From Adiantum capillus-veneris (lineage: Eukaryota; Streptophyta; Polypodiopsida; Polypodiales; Pteridaceae): a stretch of DNA of 64,000 nucleotides. Within the stretch, counting starts at the first letter, position 1. Each line of letters starts with the position of its first letter. Positions 10,838-20,061 of the stretch are shown here, piece by piece. The notes beneath the pieces were generated by a model that did no database searches, was not told the DNA's origin, and saw only the letters and a program-made list of their open reading frames with translations. Both the position numbers and the translations under genes were made by a program. The DNA lies in assembly GCA_014529385.2 (NCBI GenBank), contig CM043944.1, positions 72,529,884 to 72,593,883 of the forward strand. The letters run 5' to 3'.

Positions 10838-11999
10838 CTATTTAATCGTCTTTTCGGCAAAAGGCAATTGCTTTGCCGACGTTGTTGATGGAGTCGTAGT
10901 TGTGTCTAAGGATAGAATTGGCGGGGATGTAATGGCTATGGGTCTTATGGCCTTGACTTTCCATTGGTATTGTGTTGCTGCCTTTTTTGTAGATGTTTTG
11001 GCTCTGGCTTGTTTGCCACTGGTTTGTCTTTCATCGGCATCCACTTATGTCGGTTCTCCTTTTTGAATGCAGTTGTCTGCCTTCCATTGTTGCTTGTACT
11101 GCAAGTAGTTGCTTTTGCTTTGGTATCCAAATGTGAGTGACATTTGGGTTATGTCTAAGCATTTTCTTTGGTATCCACATCTGTTTTATGCCCTTGGTTT
11201 GGGGTTGAACCGTCTGCTCTGTTGGAATCCGTTTGTTACATTGTTGTTTTTCCACCATTGCATTTCTATCCTTCCGCATCCATACTTGTTGACCTTGTTT
11301 TGGTAGCCTAGATTTTTGCATTGTGGCCGGTGACTTCATCTGTCTATAATTAGCATGGTTGCCTTTTACCTTGTTGTTGGTCTCGGGTTTCATGTTGTTC
11401 ATTGATGGAATTCGTGTTTTTAGCTCTGTTGCCAGTGATTGCATGGCTTGCAGTTGAGCATGATGGTATTGCTGAGCAAAAGCTATCACCTGTTGTTCAT
11501 GTTCATGTTGAATTTTGACCGCCTTTGCTTTCCAGTCTATTTGCACATTGTATGGTTTTTGCCAAGGTTGCCCTAGCATCATTGGGTGTTGTGTGCTTTC
11601 ATCTGTTACCACATAGAACTTGTGTGGATAGATATATTGATGTATCTGTACATGCAATATAGTCCATCCCAATGTTTTCAATGGGTGTGATGTGCTACTT
11701 TCCAGCACTTGGGGAGTAGGATGAAGTTGATATGTGACTTTGAGCTGTTGGTATAATCCGTAAGAGATCAAATTTGCTTGAGCACCCGAATCAAGCAAAG
11801 TTGTTGATTCAACTTGATTGTTGCCTACTTTGACTGTAATTATTGGCTCCATTGTTTCCTCCTCCAACTCAGTCAGTCGAATGGCATTGATTCGCAATGG
11901 TGTTCCACTTTTCTGTTGTTGTCGCAGAAGCCGTCTTTTTGCAATGCGTTCCTGTGCTTCGGCTTGAGCTTCCTCCGGTACTCTCTCTTTTTCCTTCAT
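10838..11999 (-). pseudogene. Second aspartic-protease-like ORF after integrase (element A)
   Basis: Open frame of 322 codons (11999-11031), extended after a frameshift to 10838. It starts in the codon immediately after the integrase stop, in the same frame, so it may be a readthrough extension of Pol or a re-initiated ORF. Residues about 1-50 are charged. Residues about 53-170 look like a retroviral protease: IITVKVGNNQVESTTLLDSGAQANLIS gives the D-S-G triad, followed by HPMMLGQPWQ in the place of the C-terminal L-G-x-P-W element. The tail is basic and Gln-rich with four W-[IM]-[PR] repeats (VWMRK, MWIPKK, IWIPKQ, KWMPMK). The ordinary protease is at 15414-16619, so the element carries two. 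A host-derived or captured domain is possible. Confidence 0.72.
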
Positions 12000-12524
12000 T
12001 CATTGTTTTCCTTGATGAATTTGTTGGAGCATTTCCTGTATGAGTGGTAGATGATACCTCCTCAGTCGACATCCACTAATCCAGTTTGGCATTTCTTCAC
12101 CTGCTAATGTAGCAAGCTTGACAGCTCCACTTTGTGATAGATCACTAATCACAAATGGTCCCATCCCTCGCTTTTTAAGTTTCTTGGTATGTTTCTTCAA
12201 GGTATAAACAAGTACGTAATCACCTGTTTTGAACTCTTTGGTACACACATGTTTGTCAAAAAATTCCTTTTGTCTTCTCTTTTTAGCATAGATTGAAGCG
12301 ACAGCTCGCAAGCGGAGTTCCTCTAGCTTTTCAAGATCATCAATCCTTGAAGAGAGCTCATGCCCTGTCCATTCCAAGCTTGCTGCTACTCGTAGAGTTG
12401 GGATTAAAAACTCTATGGGTAGTATAGCATTTAGGACAAACACCATGTTGTATGGTGTTGTTCCTATTGATGTATTGTAAGCTACTCTGTATCCCATAGT
12501 GTTGATTGTAGTTGATGATCCCAA
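12000..12524 (-). pseudogene. Element A integrase, C-terminal part
   Basis: 174 open codons continuing integrase after a frameshift: TPYNMVFVLNAILPIEFLIP (the 'PF.LVYG..A.LP.E' region that ends the core of Ty3/gypsy integrases), a helical stretch rich in Arg/Glu, FKTGDYVLVY and KLKKRGMGPFVISDLSQSG (the SH3-like DNA-binding end). No chromodomain is visible. It ends in GKQ then TGA, directly followed in frame by the second protease ORF. Confidence 0.85.
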
Positions 12525-13408
12525 TCTGTTCTTGAGTCTGACACTATTTTAGTGAGAACCGTGCATAGTGTTTTATTTGTGGCCTCAGCTTGCCCATTGG
12601 CCTGTGGATGGTATGGTGCTGATTTTCTATGTATGACCATGAATTCCTCTAGCAGATATTCAATGACTTCATTGAGAAAGTGTGTATGTTCTAGAATCAG
12701 CAGGTATTCGCTTTCACTTGCACACATTCTAAGTTGATTGTCCTTCCCCCGCTTATAGAGTTGGTTCCTAATTAACTGAAAGTCACGAGCTTCTAGCTCT
12801 ATAGCTTTTCCCCGTGCTCTTGTGATGTTCTCAGGGAACGTCCTGGTGGTTAAGAAGTCAATAATATATTGAGTCCATGCAGGTGCTATGTTCACCTGAA
12901 ACAAAGTTGCGTGATCCACTGGTTGTTTGGCACTACATATTGTACAATTGGTAACATGAGAATGTGTGTCCGCATACATAGTTGGCCAATAAACCCCTAA
13001 CTGTTTCAGTCTCTGGTGTGTTTTCACTGTTGAACAATGAAATGCAGAACCCTGGACATGTGCCTCTTCAAGGTAGCACTCAAATTCTTCCGGATTTATA
13101 CATAATCGTAGGATTAAGTCCGATCCAAGATGATACAGCCGTCTTGCTATCAACTGGAAGTTTCTTGTTTGTTGAATTGTTTGTTGTTTAGATCTGCATT
13201 CCGTATTATCAAACTCACTTCCGAAGGAAAGAATGCTAACAATTTCCTGAGACCATTTGGGTACCATTTCAATGTTGAAAAGATAAGCATCTGGTATGTC
13301 ATCATCTACTCCTTCAGGAGCTTCCCCGTTGTGTATCCTTGAAAGATGATCTGCTCGCAGATGGGTTTTACCCTTTTTGACCACCACTATGAAGTCAAAT
13401 TCTAGCAA
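12482..13408 (-). pseudogene. Element A integrase N-terminal part, core replaced
   Basis: 308 open codons. Residues about 38-118 are the RNase H-integrase linker. A zinc-binding HHCC follows as H117-x6-H124-x30-C155-x2-C158. Then, where the first two catalytic Asp residues of the DD35E core should be, residues about 164-243 are a second diverged linker copy (PAWTQYIIDFL and DFQLIRNQLYKRGKDNQLRMC align with PKWSQEIVSIL and NFQLIARRLYHLGSDLILRLC). The core resumes at HFLNEVIEYL and keeps the Glu in NGQAEATN. Strand transfer cannot be catalysed by this copy. A template-switch between related elements is the likely origin. Confidence 0.82.
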
Positions 13409-13417
13409 TATAATAAA

Positions 13418-13690
13418 CTAGCGTACGATTCTTCCTGTATTGCAAGGTTTATTTACTAGGTACAAAAGAGCTTGATGATCCGTGAAGAACACAAATTTGT
13501 TTGCAAGAAAATAATGCCGAAATTTCTTTACAGCATAAATCATTCCGAACCCTTCCCTCTCAGTGGTTGTGTAGTTATGTTGAGCACTGTTTAACTGTCG
13601 GCTCGCATAGCAAACCGGAAAATCCATTGCTCCGTCTCCAGGTTGAGCTAGAATACTTCCGATGGCATATGCTGAAGCATCAATGTGCAC
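13418..13690 (-). pseudogene. Element A RNase H
   Basis: 90 open codons of the ordinary Ty3/gypsy RNase H with intact landmarks HIDASAYAIGSILAQ (Asp), NYTTTEREGFGMIYAVKKFRHY (Glu) and FFTDHQALLYL (Asp). It would remove RNA from the RNA/DNA hybrid. Unlike elements B and C, no second RNase H follows. The frame breaks before the integrase linker at 13408. Confidence 0.85.
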
Positions 13691-13719
13691 ATGGAATATC
13701 TTTTCCCAATCTGGTGCCT

Positions 13720-14948
13720 TTAATACAGGTGTTGATATAAGGTTTTCTTCAGCTTTTGGAATGAAGTTTTACACTCCTCGGTCCACTCGAAATTGACTAG
13801 CAACCGATACAGAGGTTGTGCAATAACCGCATACATGTATATGAATCTTCGATAATAACCACAGTGTCCCATGAAGGATTGCACTTGTTTCGCATTAGTA
13901 GGCCTGGGAAAGTCTACAATGACTTTGAATTTGTCTAGGTCTGTGGTTATACCATTTCTTGAGACAATGTGTCCTAAGATTCGTCCTTGCTTAACCATAA
14001 ATGCACATTTCTCCGGGTTTAGACAGATTCGATATGTTCTGCACTTTTCAAAGACCTTTTGCAAATGGTCTATATGTTTCTCTCGCAGAAGAGAGTGTAC
14101 ACACAGGTCATCCATGTAAATTATATTCTTAGGTATTCCTTGAATGCGTGAGTCATTAACCTCTGGAAAGTGGTTGGTGCATTAGTGAAGCCAAATGGCA
14201 TAACTCGATACGCATAAATCCCCCATTCTGTGGCAAAGGGTGTTTTGTGTTGATCTTCCCTTGATATTGCCAGTTGGTTGTATCCTAAAAACCCATCCAG
14301 AAAGGAATAAGCCAATTTCCCGGCCACTCGCTCAAGTACACATTCTGTGATTGGCAAGGGATAATTATCCCTTATGGTTGCTGCATTCACCTTCTTGAGG
14401 TTTACACACACCCGCAGTTTTCCATTCTTTTTGGGAACTACCACAATGGGTGACACCCAATCTGTATGTTCAATCTCATAGATGAATTCCGCTTCCATCA
14501 GTTTATCAATCTCTTCCTTGATTCGTTTAGCAAATGTGTCATTATATGTATAAGGACGTTGTTTGCTAGGTTTTGCATCCGGTTTCAAAGGAATTGTATG
14601 TTGGCATATCAATGGATCAACTCCTTTGAGGTCTTTGTAGGACCAAGCGAACACATCTTTATACTTCTTGAGAAGTTGTGTTAGTTGCACTTCCTCCTCA
14701 GGCTCTAAATCGTTAGCTATATAGACCGGTTGAGGCTTTTCACCTGGTTCTGCGAGGTCTATCTTTTTTGCATTTTCAGGCCCATCGTAAGATTCTTGGT
14801 TGGTTCTCTCCCTGATTGGTGATGTCATGATGATTTTTCTGTCCTGGATAGTAAATTTCTGATAGTGTGCTGGTACGTTTATGTTTCCCTTTTCCGACAG
14901 CTCCCCTTTACCATCACTATCTTCCTCTGTAGTCCATATCTCTCTCAA
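13720..14948 (-). pseudogene. Element A reverse transcriptase
   Basis: Two open stretches, 14948-14121 and 14115-13720, separated by one frameshift exactly before the catalytic box. The first carries EHTDWVSPIVVVPKKNGKLR, SFLDGFLGYNQLAISREDQHK and YRVMPFGFTNAPTTFQRLM. The second begins at the Y-M-D-D motif (YMDDLCVHS) and continues with GRILGHIVSRNGI, RPTNAKQVQSFMGHCGYYRRFI and FEWTEECKTSFQKLK. It copies the RNA genome. Only a one-base lesion separates the halves, which fits a fairly recent insertion. The upstream 60 residues hold the usual 'DVFAWSYKDLKGVDP..CQHTI' connector. Confidence 0.9.
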
Positions 14949-15101
14949 AGACCGTTTCAGTTCTTGGTATTTTTGTTTAGGCTCCAGTTTGGTCTACTCT
15001 TGGTCTTTTGTTGTTTCTTTTTTTTATTTTTCAGATTTTTGTGATTTTGTTTCGGTTTTAGATTTTCTTACCTGTTTTGTTTCCTCTCGCGTTCTTTCTT
15101 T

Positions 15102-15359
15102 TCAATTTTCTGAGAATTTTCCTGATATTCGATCTTTCACACAATCCTCTGCTTTTACAAGCATCAAATAGTGAATTTTACCTTTTATCCTAGGCACCAG
15201 GTTCTCTCTCTCTTTGTTTCCTGCTCTTTTTCTCCTATAGCATTCTTGGCGTCTAGGGTGTTGATTAGCAAAATCATAAAACTTGATATTCTCGGCCTCA
15301 TTTCCACGCTTACTTGAGGTGTCTGAACACTCCTTATCTGCATCTTCATTTACTTCCAA
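15102..15359 (-). pseudogene. Element A protease-RT linker
   Basis: An 85-codon open frame rich in charged residues (DADKECSDTSSKRGNEAENIKF, QECYRRKRAGNKERENL) between the protease ORF and the reverse transcriptase. No domain is recognisable. It is probably the disordered linker of the same polyprotein, in a shifted frame. The 150 bases to each side are pyrimidine-rich on the plus strand and have no separate feature. Confidence 0.5.
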
Positions 15360-15413
15360 TTGTTCAGAGGAGTTGTAAAACTCTTCTTGTTCTGGAGGTT
15401 CTACCGTCTCTTT

Positions 15414-16619
15414 TTATGGTACAATGCTTACCGTGTAAGAGGGTAGCACATCGTAGCCATCCTTATCGCAAAATTTTGTTGTTGGACTGTCGGTAATGGT
15501 ACAGACATCCAATGTTGCCAGTATGTGTTCCCATTCTAGAGGTTCCAAGGCATCTTTAGGGAAAGATTCCGGAATATACTCCTTGTCCTCAATTACTCTT
15601 TCTAAGATGCATTCCTCTCTTCTTAAGCTTCTACATTGTGAAGCTCCGCACATCCATAGCCCTTTTGGTTGCCCTAACCATGCTAGTAGTTCCGATCCTG
15701 CTACTATAGACAAATCAAACTCTCCCACTGGTGTTTGGTTTACATCTTTGTAACTATGGTCTTTTAGGTGTATTTTAGTTGTTGTCTCGCCATGTCTGAG
15801 GTATATGTGGTCATAACCCCAATCTTGGACCATCTTCAGTTGTCGCATGAATGGTCGTCCCAAGATTATCTCATAATTGTTCTTTTTGTCGAAATCGACT
15901 ATTGCAAATGTATGCTCATACTCGATTCCGCACGAAGTGACAATTACTTTTTCTAAGAGTCCTAAAGGCTTCTCCATGAACCCATCTGCCAATTGCAGTT
16001 TCATTCTGGTAGCCCTCAAAGCTGGTTTTCCCCATTTTTTCCAGATTTCCTTGGTGGCGATAGCAACTCCCGCTCCACTGTCAAGAATAGCCTTGGAGAC
16101 TACTCCTTGGAATTCTACCGGTAGCGTGGTGTTTCCGTCTTCTCCCTCGCAATATTCTCCAACCTTATTCAATGGTACTGGTCTAGTGTTTAGGTTAGGT
16201 CTGTCCAACTCCCTGATTCCTTCTTGGAGCTTCAAGGTGGGGTCTTTCACTCCAAATTTTTCTAGGAATTTTCCTACTGTGGTCCACATGTTTGGCCTTA
16301 ACCTTAGGAGTTCTGCTAACGTGATTGTGCATGCCACCGGGGTGGATAACACCTCAATCAATCCTTGTGAATCCATCACCTTGTCAGAAGAAAGTCTTTG
16401 AGATGGGATTGCTCTCACTTCCGACTTAGCTTCATATTCTCCCAGGTAAGAGGGTAAAGTTCTCAAAGAGTCTGGTTGGCTGTGCCCCGAACTAATAGAT
16501 CCTTGGTCTCCCCCTTGTGAACGTATCTCAAAGTCCATCTGCGATCTTGCCTCAAATTCTTCAATAGGAGGTAAGATCACATTATTTTCTTTTCTCGTGC
16601 TATTCATGGGGTTAATCAT
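15414..16619 (-). pseudogene. Element A canonical protease ORF
   Basis: 401 open codons. Residues about 1-150 form a linker containing LLRLRPNMWTTVGKFLEKFG. Residues about 168-280 are a retroviral aspartic protease: VSKAILDSGAGVAIATKEIW gives the D-S-G active site, and NNYEIILGRPFMRQLKMVQDW the I-L-G-R-P end. The tail (about 290-401) contains a Cys-bearing stretch GLWMCGASQCRSLRREE. It would cleave Gag-Pol. It is placed as expected between Gag and reverse transcriptase, in contrast to the second protease domain after integrase. Confidence 0.88.
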
Positions 16620-16646
16620 CCTATTAGCCTCGTTGGCCTCTCGGAT

Positions 16647-17027
16647 TTACTTCCACAGATCATCTAGATCGTTACCGTCCTTACCCATTTTTGCCAATAT
16701 TTTAGGCTGGAACCCATCACTTGCCCCATCAGTGGTAGTTGGCACTACGATAGGCTCTCCTCTGGACTCATAATCATTAGTGATTCTTTCCTTTGTTTCT
16801 TCATGTTTCTCTAATGTTGGTTGGATAGGGGTTGGAGCTGGTGCGTCATGACAATTTGCCGGTTTACCCAACGGGTCTTCCATCAATGATTGAGCCATCT
16901 CGATCATCTTTTTACACATATCCAACCTGTGTTTTTCTATTTCTGCATATGGATAAGTCATCCACCTTTGCTCCTGGGTTTGGTTCTTTTTAAGTCGAGC
17001 TTCATAAGCTTTTAGCAATGCATTCAA
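16647..17027 (-). pseudogene. Element A Gag C-terminal helical region
   Basis: 126 open codons, starting MNALLKAYEARLKKNQTQEQRW, predicted helical from its regular charge pattern and then Pro-rich (DAPAPTPIQPTLEKHEETKE). It lies between the zinc-knuckle part of Gag and the protease ORF and is probably the end of Gag or a Gag-Pol spacer, in a shifted frame. No enzyme motif. Confidence 0.5.
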
Positions 17028-17173
17028 CTACTCGTTTACCTTGTCTACCAGTACAGATTCTCCTGATCTTGCACTTTTGGGCTCTACTATTTCCTTGGGT
17101 GTTGTGGCTGCTGTGGTGTGTGAGCTTAAGCTAGCTAGATCCTCTAACCGCTCTAATCTGTTCTTTGTATGTT

Positions 17174-18025
17174 TCAACTCCTCGGATAGGGCTGTTTGCT
17201 CCCGTTCTTTCTTGGCCTTCCTACGCGCCTTTCTAGCTTTCCATTGTTTCTCTGATTTTTCGTTTTTGAACTTTGGGCATCGGTTTTTGGTTCTTCAACT
17301 ATGGGTTCATTCGTCCTTCTTTGGGCTTGGGATCGTGTTACTGTCTGAATAGGTATGATTGTTTCATTTTCTGATCCTCCACTGGAGGGTACTGTTTCTA
17401 ACATGTTCAGGGTGGTTTTTGCTCTTTTTCTCGGGTTTTTAGGGCAATCGGGAATCAAATGAGTAATTCCACATTTTGGGCAATACGCATTGACTCTAAT
17501 GATTTCATCATGAGGACAGTCTCTCAGCCAATGGTCTCCTCCACACTTGTAACAGGGTCCCTTGGGTTGTTGAGGTGCTCCTTGAGCCCCTCTTTGCTCG
17601 TAAGTCTGTCTCTCTCCGCCCATGCCTCCATTGGCTATGAACATCAGTGTTCGTTTATCTAAGCTATATCTTCCTTCTCCTACGGCCTGTGCAGCAGTTG
17701 GTGGTCCTTGATTCCCTATCATGCTCCATGGTTCTGGTGTCGAGGGTTCTTTCGGTGGATAATAGACAGGGTTTGCCGCATATCCATTGGGATCTTCATA
17801 ATATGCATGCATAGGCACCAAAGCCTTTTCTTCTGATTCAGTTACCGTTGGTGTGTATCTTATACCAACTGGTCGTAAACTTGGTAGGGGTGGTTGTTGC
17901 CCCAACACCGGTTGTGGTCTTTCTACACCTACAGGTCCTGGTAAGTTGCCTGCTTGATATCTGGGCATCAGTGGAACTTGAGGGGAAGCTACTGGAGCTT
18001 GGGGAGCGTAAGGTCTCTCCCTCAC
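17174..18025 (-). pseudogene. Element A Gag nucleocapsid with two zinc knuckles
   Basis: 283 open codons. The N-terminal half is Pro-rich (PQAPVASPQVPLMPRY). Two zinc knuckles follow in tandem, CYKCGGDHWLRDC and CPKCGITHLIPDC, both spaced C-x2-C-x3-H-x4-C, one residue shorter than the usual C-x2-C-x4-H-x4-C. After them come basic clusters (NPRKRAKTTLN, ERRVGRPRKNGSK, the last resembling an AT-hook). It would bind and package element RNA. Confidence 0.85.
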
Positions 18026-19074
18026 ATATCCCTTGTTATAACAACATTCCTCGGTCCCATGGTTTTTCCATTTTGTTCAATAGCACACCACTTGGGTTGT
18101 TTAGCCTGGGGTTTGGCGTACAAGTTGATCTTTTTTAGCACTTCATCTACGAGCTGCTCCTGGTTTACCGCTATTTCGCCTTTCAGTGCTGTCTTGGAAG
18201 ACTTGCTTCCACTTTGCTGTGAAGATGAATCGTGATCAAGGTCCTTGAACTCTCCTTCTTTGTAGAATGCACAATTGTCCACAAGGTACAGAGCCTCCTT
18301 GGTCAAATCATTCAACGTCGTGCTCCAATTTATATGTAAGTCTTTTTGGAGATCTGCATTCCTTAGTCCTTGGATGAATATCATCATAATTCTGGACTAA
18401 GTTGGCAGTTCTTCAACAGGATAGAACTTAACATATCTTTTTAGTCTTAGGGCTGCCTTCCGTACAGATTCTCCATCTTTTTGTTTGAATTTATGGATTT
18501 GTGAGACGGTATTATGAGCTATTCCCCTTTGAGAGAATTCCTCAATAAACTCGTCAAACACTTCCTCCATCGACGCAAAGTCTCTATGCTCCACAGAGTC
18601 AAACCAAGTTACAGCATCATCCTCTAGGGTTAGTCCAAACCCTGCGAATTGGGTAGGAAAATCTAACACCTCTTCGGCTCTAATTACACGCACAAAGGCT
18701 GCTACATGATCTTTTGGGTCTCTGTTTCCTGTGTATTTCTTGTTTACCCATTTTTGCACTTGAGAAGGTCTAATTCTGTGATGGTCTACAAACCTCATCA
18801 TTGGATCACCCCGTCCCAGTCGATACACCTCCTCGGGCCTTCTGTAATAGGCTGGTTCCTCTCGCAATGGTGCTCCTAAGCCATAATTTATAACGGTTCT
18901 CGCTGGAGGTGGTTCTTCTCTTTGAACTCGTTCCATGGGTGGTCCTCCAGGCTCTGTCGACCCTTGTGTCTTTGGCTTACTCTCTGCTTGATACCTTGAA
19001 TAGTGTGGTGGTTCTTGCAAATCCCTGAGCCCTCGTGCGGGTTGATAACCATCTCGGTTTCGGTCTGGTTCCAT
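18022..19074 (-). pseudogene. Element A Gag capsid-like core
   Basis: Two adjacent open frames (19074-18397 and 18387-18022) in shifted register form the retrotransposon Gag core. The first has the typical sequence AVTWFDSVEHRDFASMEEVFDEF followed by FSQRGIAHNTVSQIHKFKQKDGESVRKAALRLKRYV. The second continues with MIFIQGLRNADLQKDLHINWSTTLNDLTKEAL. This is the self-assembling domain. The N-terminal 80 residues (REEPPPARTVINYG...) are probably matrix-like and disordered. Confidence 0.88.
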
Positions 19075-19086
19075 TGTTGCACTCTG

Positions 19087-20061
19087 TCAAAGCCATGCCT
19101 GCAATGATGGCTGGTTTGCTGGTTGGTCGTGGTTGTTGAATGCTTGCGGGCGGGTGGAATGAATTGTAGTGTCATACTCATCTGAAAATGGATTTGTTGA
19201 CTTGCTTGGGGTGTGGGCGGCTCTCGGAATTTCCTCAGGGGCATATGCTAATGCTCCCGGACCTGTTGCTCTTTCTACTTCCTCTGGGAGAATACGTTGG
19301 TATTCTCGCCCGTATCTATCAGCGAAAACTATGCCATTCCGCGTAGCGGTTTCATAAGAGAATAAGTAAAGAACCTTGTCTTTGCTTAGTTCATTTACGT
19401 ATGGTTCTTTGCTACGAAAGTAAGAGACAATACCCTCACTCTCCTGTTTGTAGATTTCCACATTCTCGTTATAAGTTGGAATCCTGGTTGTTTTCTTATC
19501 ATACATAAAAATAGCTCCGGGCCGATCAATGTTTGGTGGCGGTTCTTGAGTTTCTGAAACCATTTTCCCTTTTGCCACGTTATCTCCATATTTGTTGTAA
19601 TCTTCAGGGTTGCTAACTATTAAATAGTGGTTCCCCTTTTTGTCTCAGAATCTATCTCCATCATCATACACTCAGATTATCTCCAATCTTTGTGTTGGCC
19701 TCTCTTTGATACAAATGCACTTGTGGCCTCGATAGTCAGAATAGACTAGGGCTCCTCTTGAGTTTGTTCCCTCTAAGAAGATCACCGTGAGCCTGGAATC
19801 ATTCAAAGGATTTTGGGAGGTGCTTCCTCCTCGCATAGGTCCATCATAGGTGAAACCTCCTGGCTGTTGACTACCCATCATGAAGAAAGATTTGTCTGGA
19901 GAAGTGTCAGTATCACTACCTTCCTCAATAATCGGTGCTAGCGGATCTAGCCTTGCCTGGGTTACACTCTCTTCGGTGGACACTAAGCTATCTTGGTCAC
20001 CTGCCACCTTCTGGTCTCTAACAATGTATCTTCCTGATCTTAAATTCATGAAACTTATCAA
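19087..20061 (-). pseudogene. Element A Gag N-terminal region
   Basis: Two open stretches: 20061-19672 begins near MNLRSGRYIVRD (ATG 20046; an 'LRSGR' start is common in plant gypsy polyproteins) and ends GHKCICIKERPTQRLEII; 19578-19087 contains PEEVERATGPGALAYAPEEI. Both hold a 'GA[IL]...Y' motif with charged surroundings. I recognise no catalytic domain. The first ATG follows directly on the palindrome-bearing leader and marks the start of the gag-pol gene. Confidence 0.65.
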
